Shown: piece after piece, positions 34,525 to 42,463 of the stretch
Position numbering within the stretch: the stretch's first letter is position 1
Layout of the letters: the number at the start of each line of letters is the position of its first letter
DNA from: Gulosibacter sediminis
Lineage (GTDB): Bacteria > Actinomycetota > Actinomycetes > Actinomycetales > Microbacteriaceae
Direction: 5' to 3'
Assembly: GCF_023370115.1 (NCBI RefSeq)
Contig: NZ_CP097160.1
Span: 62,001-126,000, forward strand
DNA length: 64,000 nucleotides
The notes under the pieces: generated by a model
Seen by the model: only the letters and a program-made list of their open reading frames with translations
Database searches by the model: none
Told to the model about the DNA's origin: nothing
Translations under genes and position numbers: made by a program

Positions 34525-36225
34525 CTACTCCTCGTCATCCGCGTCATCGGCCTCGCGCCGCTGACCGAACGCGGCGACGGCCGCCGCGGTGCGCTCGCGG
34601 CTGGCGGGGTCGGCGCCGTCGAGCGGCCAGTCGCGGGCGGTCACGCCGAGCGCTTCTGGCCGATGCGAGGCGACGAGCGCGATGCCGGGGTACTCGCGCA
34701 GCACCCCGCGCAGCGCCTCGAGCCCGCTCGCGTCGAGCGCCGAGTCGAGGTGCTCGAGCACGAGCAGTGGTGGCGTGCCGAGCAGCGCCCGCGCGAGCTT
34801 GAGCCGCGCGACGTCGCCGCTTGACCAGGGCGCGCCGTCGTTCTTGAGCTTGCGGTCGAGCCCGCGGGGGTCGGCGCGCACGCGCTCCTCGAGGCCGACG
34901 GCGCGCACGACGCGCCAGATCTCGGCGTCGCTCGCGTCGGGCAGCCGGTAGCCGATGAGGCGACGCAGCGAGCCGCGCTCGAGCGGCAGCTGGCTCGACG
35001 CGAAGCCGACGAGGTGGCGGCGGAAGCGCGCCGGCGCGAGCCGCAGGTCGAAGCCCGCGATGCGCACCGTGCCGCCCGACTCGGGGTCGCCCTCAAGCAG
35101 CTCGGCGAGCACGCGGCGCACGAGGGGCGGATGCGCGGAGCGCAGCAGCACGCGCTCGCCCGGCTCGGCGCGCAGCTCGGGCACCGCAACGCCGCCGGGG
35201 CGCACGCCCTCGACGCGGAGCTTGCCGGTGCCGGCGGGCGCACCCGCATCGCCGTGCGAGCGGCGCCATTCGCGCTCGCGGGCGCGCTCGGCGGCGGTGA
35301 GCTCGCGCGCCTGCGCGAGCATCGGGGCGAGGATGCGCCGGGCCGCGCGATAGTTCTGGCGATATTCGACGACGCGGCCGAGGTCAGACATCGGCGTGGC
35401 CATGACGCCGAGCAGCGTCATCGCCGAGGCCACCGCCGCCGCCTCGAGCTGGCCGAGCAGCGCGAGCAGCACGACGGCCGCGGTGCAGAGCGACGCCGTC
35501 GTGACCGTGAGCGCGCGCACGAGGCCGGTGACCTGCGCGCGGTGCACCGCCGCATCCACCACCCGGGCCGACGCGCGATCGACGGCGCTGAGCTCGCGGC
35601 GCACGGCCCCGGCGATGCGCACCGACTCGCCGGCGCGCGCGGTGTCGGCGATGTGGCCCGACATCTTGCCGCGCTGGCGGCGCAGCGCGCGGGCCCGGTC
35701 ATGGGCGAGCTGCGCGAGCCACGGCAGCACGAGCGCCATGAGGCCGATCGGCACCGCGATCGCGAGGGCGACGAGCGGTTGCGTCACGGCGAGCACGCCG
35801 ATGACGACACCGATGAGGCTGAGCCCGGTGCACAGCGGCACGATGCCCTGCGCGATCCAGTTGCGCACCGCGTTGAGGTCGTTCGAGGCGCGGGTGACGA
35901 TGACGCCGAGCGAGCGGTTGCCGACATTGCCGAGCGCGGCGGCGACGAGGTGGCGGCGCTGCTCGAAGACGTAGTCCTGCCCGAGCGACTCGGCGACGAT
36001 GCGCTCGGCCCAGCGTGCGATGCCGATGAGCAGCACCGAGGTCACGAGCGCGACGAGGGCGAGCCAGGTCGAGGCATCCGCGGCGCCGCCGAGCACCGCA
36101 TCCACGCTAAAAGCCATCACGAGCGCGAGGGCCGCCTGCGCGACGCCGAGCCCGACGAGGGTGAGCAGCATGCCGCGGCGCCGACCCCGCCACACGGCGG
36201 GCATCTTCGGCGTCGAGGCGGCCAC
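34525..36225 (-). CDS. Degenerate ABC-exporter-like protein (transmembrane domain with an inactivated ATPase domain)
   Basis: 566 residues: a type-I exporter membrane domain (~15-290, six helices, with RASNDLNAVRNWIAQGIVPL typical of this fold) joined to a C-terminal domain aligning to an ABC ATPase. All nucleotide motifs are altered. Walker A is replaced by RSAHPPLVRRVL (~358-369), with no GxxGxGK. The signature is SSGDVARLKLARALL rather than LSGGQ. Walker B ends in LVLEHLDSALD with no catalytic Glu in place. The frame is intact and length normal, so this looks like a retained non-catalytic protein rather than a pseudogene. GTG start lies within the preceding gene's TAG. Confidence 0.82.
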   Translation of the reverse strand: MAASTPKMPAVWRGRRRGMLLTLVGLGVAQAALALVMAFSVDAVLGGAADASTWLALVALVTSVLLIGIARWAERIVAESLGQDYVFEQRRHLVAAALGNVGNRSLGVIVTRASNDLNAVRNWIAQGIVPLCTGLSLIGVVIGVLAVTQPLVALAIAVPIGLMALVLPWLAQLAHDRARALRRQRGKMSGHIADTARAGESVRIAGAVRRELSAVDRASARVVDAAVHRAQVTGLVRALTVTTASLCTAAVVLLALLGQLEAAAVASAMTLLGVMATPMSDLGRVVEYRQNYRAARRILAPMLAQARELTAAERAREREWRRSHGDAGAPAGTGKLRVEGVRPGGVAVPELRAEPGERVLLRSAHPPLVRRVLAELLEGDPESGGTVRIAGFDLRLAPARFRRHLVGFASSQLPLERGSLRRLIGYRLPDASDAEIWRVVRAVGLEERVRADPRGLDRKLKNDGAPWSSGDVARLKLARALLGTPPLLVLEHLDSALDASGLEALRGVLREYPGIALVASHRPEALGVTARDWPLDGADPASRERTAAAVAAFGQRREADDADDEE

Positions 36226-37349
36226 TACTTCGCCCGCTCGAGCAGCGACACCGCTACCTCGGGTGCCGTGAGGTCGTAGGTGCCGAGCACGCGCACGCCG
36301 AGCGGGTCGAGCACGGCGCGGGCCTCGGTGCTCGCGAGCGGCGACGAGGTCATGACACCGGTCGCGGTGCTCACGCGCAGGCCCGCCGACTGCAGCTCGC
36401 GCACCCCGGCGAGGGCGCCGAGCGCGTCGACCGCCGAGAACACGACGTGGTCGACCGCGGCGTGGAAGCCCGGGTCGCGCAGCAGCTGCGAGGTCTCACC
36501 CTGGAACACGCCGTCGGCAATCTCGACCACGACGACGTCGGGGTCGCCGGCCGAAAGCTGCTCGATGAGCCCGAACGTGATCGCGCGAATCTGCGGCATC
36601 GGCAGCTTGAACGTCGTGCCGAAGCCGAAGTCGCTGAAGTCGAGCACGGTCTCGGCGCCCGCGTCGCGATAGATGGTCGGGTCGTTGCCCGCGCCGGTGC
36701 CGGTCGCCTTGCCCGCCGTGACGCGCAGGCCCGACTTCGTGAGGCCGTTGATGAGCGTCGCCATCGAGGTCGACTTGCCCGAGTTCATCGAGGTGCCGAG
36801 CACCGCGATGACCTCGGGGCGCTTGCGGCCGCGGGCGTCGAGCGGCCGGATGGGCGCGTCGGTAGCTGCCGCGGCGAACGGTGCGTAGTCGCGCAGGTTG
36901 ACGACGCCGCGGTCGTCGGCGAGCAGGCCGAGCGGCTCGAGCTGCGTCGGTGCGCCGATGCGGTCGTGCTGGGTTTCGACGGCGCCCGCGATGCCGCCGG
37001 CGGCGACGAGGTGGCACGGCCCGAGGTCGCCGGGCACGTGGGCGAGGAATTGGTCGGCGGCGTAGCGGTTGCCGTAGGCGACCATGACGAGGTTGCCGAC
37101 GAACAGAATCGCCTTGCGCGACTCGGGCGTCTCGATGCGCTTGTGGTTGCCGATCTTCGTGACGCGCGCGACGACGATGTCGCCGGCGCTCGGGTGCACG
37201 TCGGCGCCCGAGACGAGGTGGAACGCGGCGCGGTTCGCCTCGACGGCGGCGCCGATGAAGCGGGTGGTGTAGGCGGGCTGGATGCGGGCCGGCAGCGGTT
37301 GCCGAGTGCTCGCAGTGGTGGGTGCCGGGGCGGTGACGGAGGTGGTCAT
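36225..37349 (-). CDS. P-loop NTPase of unknown function
   Basis: 374 residues: a beta-rich N-terminal domain (~20-110, VHPSAGDIVVARVTKIGNHK), then a nucleotide-binding domain with Walker A LGTSMNSGKST (~175-185), GKATGTGAGNDPTIYRDAG, and a Walker-B-like VVVVEIADGVFQGETSQLL. This order resembles SIMIBI-class P-loop proteins (dethiobiotin synthetase, MobB, DUF1611). It could phosphorylate or adenylate a small molecule, but I cannot assign a substrate. ATG 37349 has an AAAGG upstream. It is coupled by TAGTG to the ATPase-deficient ABC-like gene, raising the possibility that it is that protein's energy source or partner. Confidence 0.75.
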   Translation of the reverse strand: MTTSVTAPAPTTASTRQPLPARIQPAYTTRFIGAAVEANRAAFHLVSGADVHPSAGDIVVARVTKIGNHKRIETPESRKAILFVGNLVMVAYGNRYAADQFLAHVPGDLGPCHLVAAGGIAGAVETQHDRIGAPTQLEPLGLLADDRGVVNLRDYAPFAAAATDAPIRPLDARGRKRPEVIAVLGTSMNSGKSTSMATLINGLTKSGLRVTAGKATGTGAGNDPTIYRDAGAETVLDFSDFGFGTTFKLPMPQIRAITFGLIEQLSAGDPDVVVVEIADGVFQGETSQLLRDPGFHAAVDHVVFSAVDALGALAGVRELQSAGLRVSTATGVMTSSPLASTEARAVLDPLGVRVLGTYDLTAPEVAVSLLERAK

Positions 37350-37457
37350 GATGGCGGCCTTTCGAGCGGTGGGAACGGCGGTGTCTGCCGATTCAGTACG
37401 AGTGAATCGCCCACGCATGATGTGCGGATGTGGTGGACGTGAGAGCGTTCTCATGCG

Positions 37458-38345
37458 CTAGCGCGAGCTGAGCGCGGGCACGTTGGTGAGGTAGGGCAGA
37501 TAGGCGACGCCGGAGGTGTTGTAACTGAATTTGATGCCCATGATCAGGCGAATTCCGACGTGCATGCCCCAGGCGCCGGCGCTGAAGAGCGCGCCGAGCC
37601 GGCGGTCGAAGAGCGAGAGTGGGGCGCCGAGCTCGATGACGAGGGCGCCGATCGCGAGCAGCCCAAACTGCCCCTTGCTGCGATAGAGCTCGCCGGCGAG
37701 CGTCGGCGGCACCCCGCCGAACGACTCCTTGCGAATCGCGTCGGCGGCGATCTGCTCGCGCAGGGTGTCGCCGCTCGCCCAGGCCCATCCCTTCGGGCTG
37801 CGCACTTTCGCGACGCCCGAGATGAGATAGACGGCGCAGGTCGCGAGATTCATGACGGTCGCGATGCCGCCGTAGTGCCGGCCGACGCGGTTCGGCAGCA
37901 GCGTGCGCTGCGTGACGAGCGCGTCCACCGAGAGCGCATCGGCGCTGCGCCCGAGCCCGAGGGCCATCTGGTGCATCGTCAGCGTGTTGTCGTTGTGGAA
38001 CACCATGCCCCATGAGTTGCGGTAGGTGATCGTCCACAGCTGCAGCGCGGCGTTGAGCGGGCCGGTCACGCGGTGCGCGATGCCCGCGGTCGCGGCGAGG
38101 TTCACAAGTTGCGCGGCGTCGAAGATCGCGTCGGCGAGCCGCGGAGGCAATGGTCGGCGCAGCACGCGCGCCACCCCGACGGGCGCCCAGCGAGCCTCGT
38201 CCTGGCGATGCAGCGTGCGAAACATCGCGCGCCGGCGGATGTTGTGCACCGCCGAGAAGGTGCCGACCCCGAGTCGCAACAGTGCCGGCCGGGTGGCGTG
38301 GGTGGTGGGGCGAAGCGTGCGCGTCATGGCACGAACGATGGGCAT
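37458..38345 (-). CDS. HTTM-like integral membrane protein
   Basis: A 295-residue multi-helix membrane protein resembling the HTTM family related to vitamin-K-dependent gamma-carboxylase. The conserved stretch is TYRNSWGMVFHNDNTLTMHQ (~120-140) followed by the ALGLGRSADALSVDAL loop; later helices include ATCAVYLISGVAKV and LAIGALVIELGAPLS. These proteins are of unknown enzymology in bacteria. It is coupled (ATGA) to the 181-residue gene upstream, the usual partner arrangement for HTTM proteins. Confidence 0.75.
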   Translation of the reverse strand: MPIVRAMTRTLRPTTHATRPALLRLGVGTFSAVHNIRRRAMFRTLHRQDEARWAPVGVARVLRRPLPPRLADAIFDAAQLVNLAATAGIAHRVTGPLNAALQLWTITYRNSWGMVFHNDNTLTMHQMALGLGRSADALSVDALVTQRTLLPNRVGRHYGGIATVMNLATCAVYLISGVAKVRSPKGWAWASGDTLREQIAADAIRKESFGGVPPTLAGELYRSKGQFGLLAIGALVIELGAPLSLFDRRLGALFSAGAWGMHVGIRLIMGIKFSYNTSGVAYLPYLTNVPALSSR

Positions 38346-38890
38346 CACATTGGCTCCTGGCTGGGGTCGATGGCGGCGGACTTGCGGGTGACGCGGCAGC
38401 GCACGGCCGTGCCGCCGACGCGGCACTCGGCGTGCACCACCTCGGAACTCGGCGCGGTGCGCCCGGCGAAGTAGCGGTCGAACACGAAGCGGGCGCGCAC
38501 GACCTCGACGCGCACGAGCTCGCGCTCGCCGGCGGCGGCGAGTGAGTCGGCGTACTGCTGCGCGACGCTCGCGGCCTGGCCGGCGCGCACCGCGCGGGCG
38601 ATCTGCTTGCGCACCTGGTTGAGCCCGCCGGCGCCGAAGTGGCGGTAGTGGGGGATGCGCCGCTCGCCGGCCGCGGTGAAGACAACGACGTGCGGCAGGT
38701 AGAGCCGGCCACGGCGGTCGGCCGAGAACATCGGGTAGGTCGACAGCGGGAACGAGTCGTGCTCGAACTTCGCGCGGTCGATTTCGGCGCGGGTGCCGCG
38801 GTAGTGGCGCAGCGGGGCGAGCAGCACGCCGGCGAGGGCAGCGTAGCCGATGAGCGGCAGGGTGTCTCGGGCGGTGACGGGCGATTTCAC
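38345..38890 (-). CDS. Hypothetical protein encoded with the HTTM-like gene
   Basis: 181 residues: one N-terminal membrane helix (PLIGYAALAGVLLAPLRHY) and a globular domain with FPLSTYPMFSADRRGRLYLP, a motif that recurs in small proteins encoded next to HTTM genes. The sequence is rich in Arg and the C-terminal part has an unusual Cys pair (AECRVGGTAVRCRV). It starts 7 nt after the stop of the oxidoreductase and overlaps the HTTM-like gene, so the three form one transcription unit. Function unknown. Confidence 0.72.
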   Translation of the reverse strand: MKSPVTARDTLPLIGYAALAGVLLAPLRHYRGTRAEIDRAKFEHDSFPLSTYPMFSADRRGRLYLPHVVVFTAAGERRIPHYRHFGAGGLNQVRKQIARAVRAGQAASVAQQYADSLAAAGERELVRVEVVRARFVFDRYFAGRTAPSSEVVHAECRVGGTAVRCRVTRKSAAIDPSQEPM

Positions 38891-38897
38891 GGGCGAC

Positions 38898-40334
38898 TCA
38901 CTTCTCTCGGGTGTCGGCGATGAGGGTCTTGGCCGCCCAGTAGCCCGGCATGCCGTGCACGCCGGCGCCGGGTGGGGCGGATGCGGAGGCGAGGTAGGTG
39001 CCGGGCGCGAGCCGGTACGGGTTCGGGCCGACGCCGAAGCGGCGCAGCAGCTGCGCGCCGGTCATCGCGCCGCCGGCGATGTCGCCGCCGACGAGGTTTG
39101 GGTTCCACGCCTCGAGCTGCTCGGGCGAGGTGGTGCGGCGGAACACGACGGTGTCGCGGAAGCCCGGCGCGAAGCGCTCAAGCTGGCGCTCGATGCGGTC
39201 GACCACCTCGTCCTCGTGCCACTCGGCGTAGCCGTGCGGCACGTGCGCGTAGCCCGACACGACGACCGAGTCGCCGGGCGCGCGCAGGCGGTCGGCCGCC
39301 TGCTGCTGCGTGAGCAGCACGAACGGATGCTCGGGCAGCCGATCGCGCGCGACCTCGCGCTCGGCGAGCAGCAGCTCTTCGGCGGTGCCGACGACGTGCA
39401 CCGTGGTCGCCTCGGCGATGCGCGGGTTCGTCCACGGAATCGGCTCGCGCAGCAGGTAGTCGACCTTGAACGCGCTCGCGCCGTGGCGCCAGCGGCGCAG
39501 TCCTCGCGGGAGCTCGGGCGCGCCGCCGAGCCGCGCGATCTGGTGGGGCGTGAGCGCGAGCACCGTCGCGTCGGCGGGCGGCAGCTCGCGCAGCCCGGTG
39601 ACCTCGTGGTCGAGGTGCAGCCGGGCGCCGTGGGCGCGCGCGACCGCGAGCAGCGCATCCGTAATCGCCTGGCTGCCGCCGGCCGCAACCGGCCAGCCGT
39701 GCGTCATGCCGAGCGCGCCGAAGAGCACGCCGAACGCGCCCGTGAGCGGCTGCTGCAGCGGCGCGAAGGCGTGCGCGGCCGAGCCGAGAAAGAGCGCCCG
39801 CGCCGCCGGCGTCGTGAGGGCACGGCGCGCGATCGTCGATGCCGGCGCGAGGGCGGCCGGGGCAAAGCGCGCGAGCTGCAGCGGGTGTCGGGGCAGGTGC
39901 GCGAGGGGCTGGAGCACCTCGTCGAGCAGGGCGTCGATGTCGTCGGTCGCGGGGCGGTGGAGGCGGCGCCAGGCGGCCGCGTCGGCGCCGAGGCCCTCGG
40001 CGGTCCAGTCGAGCTGGTGGTGGAGGAGCCCCGCGTCGCTGCCCGGCAGCGGATGCGCGAGCGCGAGCCCAGAGTGCCGCCACTCGAGGCCATAGTTCGT
40101 GAGCTCGAGCTCGCGGAAGGCGCGGCTCGCGACGCCGAAGGGATGCGCGGCGGCGCCGAGGTCGACGAGCGTGCCGGGCCCGAGCGCCGAGGTGGTGGCG
40201 GCCGCGCCGCCGGGGCGGTCGGCGCGCTCGAAGATGTCGACCTGCCAGCCCGCTTTCGCGAGCACGGCGGCCGCAGTGAGCCCGTTCGGGCCGGCGCCGA
40301 CGACATTCGCGCGGCGCCCGTGTTGGGTGTGCAT
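38898..40334 (-). CDS. Phytoene-desaturase-like FAD-dependent oxidoreductase
   Basis: A 478-residue flavoprotein of the CrtI/phytoene dehydrogenase-retinol saturase family. The N-terminal FAD fold is VVGAGPNGLTAAAVLAKAGWQVDIFERADRPGG, here described as GAGPNG plus the Glu that binds ribose. AHPFGVASRAF marks the substrate domain, and the C-terminal end SAPPGAGVHGMPGYWAAK carries the second FAD contact. No other carotenoid gene is in the window, so a carotenoid substrate is not supported. ATG 40334 is used; a GTG at 40343 is in frame and both lie inside a perfect palindrome. Upstream gene of the three- to five-gene leftward unit. Confidence 0.85.
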   Translation of the reverse strand: MHTQHGRRANVVGAGPNGLTAAAVLAKAGWQVDIFERADRPGGAAATTSALGPGTLVDLGAAAHPFGVASRAFRELELTNYGLEWRHSGLALAHPLPGSDAGLLHHQLDWTAEGLGADAAAWRRLHRPATDDIDALLDEVLQPLAHLPRHPLQLARFAPAALAPASTIARRALTTPAARALFLGSAAHAFAPLQQPLTGAFGVLFGALGMTHGWPVAAGGSQAITDALLAVARAHGARLHLDHEVTGLRELPPADATVLALTPHQIARLGGAPELPRGLRRWRHGASAFKVDYLLREPIPWTNPRIAEATTVHVVGTAEELLLAEREVARDRLPEHPFVLLTQQQAADRLRAPGDSVVVSGYAHVPHGYAEWHEDEVVDRIERQLERFAPGFRDTVVFRRTTSPEQLEAWNPNLVGGDIAGGAMTGAQLLRRFGVGPNPYRLAPGTYLASASAPPGAGVHGMPGYWAAKTLIADTREK

Positions 40335-40343
40335 ACCCAACAC
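40320..40343. promoter_or_regulatory. Perfect palindrome spanning the oxidoreductase start codon
   Basis: GTGTTGGGT and ACCCAACAC (9-bp arms, 6-bp centre). The minus-strand ATG of the oxidoreductase lies in the centre. As DNA it is a plausible dimeric repressor site; as RNA it would hide the start codon in a hairpin. No strong ribosome site precedes it. Confidence 0.5.
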
Positions 40344-40400
40344 TGTTTCGCTCGGGCATGAGCCGGGCGTGAGGCAACTATGAGAGGGCGATGAGAGGCG

Positions 40401-40826
40401 CTAGGCCGACAGTGACGACGTCAACACGAACGCGAACACCGCGACCGTGCTGCAGGCGAGGGTGAAGGGATGCCTCGCGGTCCAGCGCACGAGGCCGCGC
40501 GCATCCGACCCCTCGGCGCGCACCGGCGGCGGCACGTGGCCCTTGCGGTGCACGTACCAGTCGAACAGCAGTGTGCAGAACGGGGGCAGCGCCGCGAGCC
40601 CGCCGAGTAGCGCGACGCGGAACGGCCAGCGCGCGTGCACCCACGCGACGATCACCGAGAAGCCGTACGCGAGAAACGCCGTGCCGTGTAGCGAGCCCGC
40701 CCACGAGATCAGCGTGCCGCCGAGCTCCGCGTTGCCGAGCGTACGGATGAGCATCGACGCGATGAGCAGCGCCCACGTGCACGCCTCGATGATCGAGGTG
40801 ACGCGAAGCAGACGAGCGGGATGCAC
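40401..40826 (-). CDS. DUF3817 small membrane protein
   Basis: A 141-residue protein with three or four helices matching DUF3817: an N-terminal LLRVTSIIEACTWALLIASML, then SLHGTAFLAYGFSVIVAW (the conserved GxxHGxxF-like segment), and a basic loop YVHRKGHVPPP before a last helix. Function unknown. It starts 9 bp after the stop of the EamA-type exporter and is probably cotranscribed with it. Confidence 0.85.
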   Translation of the reverse strand: MHPARLLRVTSIIEACTWALLIASMLIRTLGNAELGGTLISWAGSLHGTAFLAYGFSVIVAWVHARWPFRVALLGGLAALPPFCTLLFDWYVHRKGHVPPPVRAEGSDARGLVRWTARHPFTLACSTVAVFAFVLTSSLSA

Positions 40827-40835
40827 CTGCCTAGC

Positions 40836-41915
40836 CTAGCGATTCGCGGCCGCTCGCCGTGCGTTCGCGACCGTCGTGAAGCCGATCGCGGCGATGACGA
40901 TGGCGATGCCGAGCCACTGCAGCACCGAGATCTGCTCGGCGAGGAAGACGACGCCGCCCACGACCGCGACGAGCGGCTGGATGAGCAGCAGCATCGGCCC
41001 GGTCGTGCCATCGACGCGGGGGAGCGCGCTCGACGTCGCGATCCAGCCGATCACCTGCGCGAGCAGCGCGAGGGCGATGAGGACGAGCAAGTGGTCGAGC
41101 GGCGGCGTGTAGTTCGGGGCGCCGAACGGCATCGCGACGAGCGTGCCGACGACCATCGCCGACGCCGTCGAGAGGAACACCTGCGTGCACGCGTGGCCCG
41201 TCGGCCGCGCCCGCGCGATCACCATGACGTAGCCCGCGTAAGCGAAGCCGCCGCCGACGGCGAGCATGACGCCGAGGAACACCTGGCCCGAGAACGAGCC
41301 CTGCTCGAGCGCGCCGCTGAGCAACACGACACCGGCGAGCATGAACGGAATCGCGATGACGAACGGCCGCGCCATGCGCTCGCGGAAGAACAGCAGCGCC
41401 ATGAGCGGCACGATGATGACCTGCAAATTACCGGCGACGGTCGCGATGCCCGCGCCGGCGAGGTAGACGCCGGGGATGAATAGGCCCACGTCGAGGCCGA
41501 AGAACACGCCCGCGAGCAGGTGCATCGCCATGCCTTTCCAGCGCATCCGGCCGTTGAGCCGCCACTCGAGCACCGCGAAGATCGCGAGCGGAATGAGCGC
41601 GATGCTGAAGCGGAAGAAGATCGTCGTCGCCGCGTTCTCGCCCGACATCTTCGTGAGCAGCGGCCCCATGCCCACCGCGAGCGAGCCGAGCACGACCACG
41701 AGCCGCGCGTCGAGCTTCGTGAGGAACGCGAAGAGGTCCTTCGGCACCCGCTTGCCAGCCGCGCGCAGGCGCCGGCGCTCGGCGGCGGGAATCGCCGTCG
41801 TGAGCAGCATCGTCGTCGTCGGCACGACCGGGTAGACGTCACTGACCGGCTCTTCCTGCCGCTCGTTCGGCTTCGCCCAGTGCGACCTGTCGCTGCGCTC
41901 CGGTTGCTCCACCAT
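40836..41915 (-). CDS. EamA/DMT-superfamily transporter
   Basis: Drug/metabolite-type exporter, 359 residues with about ten helices in two EamA repeats (~80-215 and ~225-350). Recognisable parts are GLDVGLFIPGVYLAGAGIAT in repeat 1 and ALLAQVIGWIATSSALPRVDG in repeat 2, each ending in a helix before a basic loop. It has a charged N-terminal tail of about 70 residues. ATG 41915 has GGGAG close upstream. It is divergent from the RiPP cluster and could in principle export its product or a precursor, but the cluster has its own ABC pump. Confidence 0.88.
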   Translation of the reverse strand: MVEQPERSDRSHWAKPNERQEEPVSDVYPVVPTTTMLLTTAIPAAERRRLRAAGKRVPKDLFAFLTKLDARLVVVLGSLAVGMGPLLTKMSGENAATTIFFRFSIALIPLAIFAVLEWRLNGRMRWKGMAMHLLAGVFFGLDVGLFIPGVYLAGAGIATVAGNLQVIIVPLMALLFFRERMARPFVIAIPFMLAGVVLLSGALEQGSFSGQVFLGVMLAVGGGFAYAGYVMVIARARPTGHACTQVFLSTASAMVVGTLVAMPFGAPNYTPPLDHLLVLIALALLAQVIGWIATSSALPRVDGTTGPMLLLIQPLVAVVGGVVFLAEQISVLQWLGIAIVIAAIGFTTVANARRAAANR

Positions 41916-42220
41916 GTCTCCCTCTTTCTCGACGAATGAATGATGTCACCCCGACGTTTCGCGGCCAAAAAACGGCCGAAATTTGGCTGCACGAAGCTGC
42001 CACGCGAACTACCTGCCACGAGAACTTTTCGCTCATCCAAACGGCTGACTCCCCAGTGATTGCAAGGGATGCGGGGGTGCCAGATCGCACCCCGTTGCAG
42101 CATCCGGACACGGCTCGAAGCTGATCTTGTTGGCCACCCCGGCGCCGGGCGAATCTCTAACCACCTCGAGGGAACGCCCCGAGCAACCACCGGCCACCAG
42201 GCCACAGCGAAAGGCAAGAA
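41916..42220. promoter_or_regulatory. Divergent control region at the head of the RiPP cluster
   Basis: A 305-bp gene-free region richer in A+T than its neighbours between the EamA-type gene and the first small RiPP-cluster gene. It contains a GCGGCC-A6-CGGCCG hairpin (~41961-41978). A nested inverted repeat lies at 42067-42105, with outer arms GGATGC/GCATCC and inner arms GGGGTGC/GCACCCC. The latter could be an operator or a leader-RNA structure for the cluster. The promoters themselves cannot be placed with confidence. Confidence 0.5.
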
Positions 42221-42412
42221 ATGTTCAAGAACTTCACCCCCAAGCGTCTCGTGGCCGTAGCTCTTCTCGCTGGCGGTTTCGCCATCGCCGCCCCGGTCGT
42301 CGCCAACGCCGACGAGCAGCCCGCCGTGGTCAGCGCCGAGTCGGTCAGCGTCGACATCCACACCGACCTCGTCACGACCGGCGCGGTGTGGGAGTGGGAC
42401 GAGTGGGAATAA
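42221..42412 (+). CDS. Small secreted peptide at the start of the RiPP cluster
   Basis: 63 residues with a clear Sec signal: basic MFKNFTPKRL, hydrophobic core VAVALLAGGFAIAAPVV, and an AxA-type cleavage site (VANADEQ). The predicted mature part is about 33 residues, acidic, and ends TGAVWEWDEWE with three Trp alternating with acids. There is no Cys. I do not recognise a family. It may be an immunity or signalling peptide, or a separate exported bioactive peptide. It has a good ribosome site (AAGGCAAGAA) and lies 51 bp before the ABC ATPase on the same strand. Confidence 0.75.
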   Translation: MFKNFTPKRLVAVALLAGGFAIAAPVVANADEQPAVVSAESVSVDIHTDLVTTGAVWEWDEWE

Positions 42413-42463
42413 GCCCGCACCGCTGACTGACGAACCGACACCCCTACCGAGAAAGGAACTTCG

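Noticed and set aside
31180-34824. A 1214-codon open frame on the plus strand
   Set aside because: It is antisense to purL, the lipoprotein and part of the ABC-like gene; composition is Arg/Val/Glu-rich with no domain, as expected from a high-GC shadow frame.
34525-36225. Calling the ABC-like gene a pseudogene
   Set aside because: The frame is intact at normal length with a good membrane domain and coupling to its neighbour; only the nucleotide motifs are changed.
38898-40334. Carotenoid biosynthesis locus
   Set aside because: Only a CrtI-like flavoprotein is present; no phytoene synthase, cyclase or prenyl transferase is in the surrounding 10 kb.
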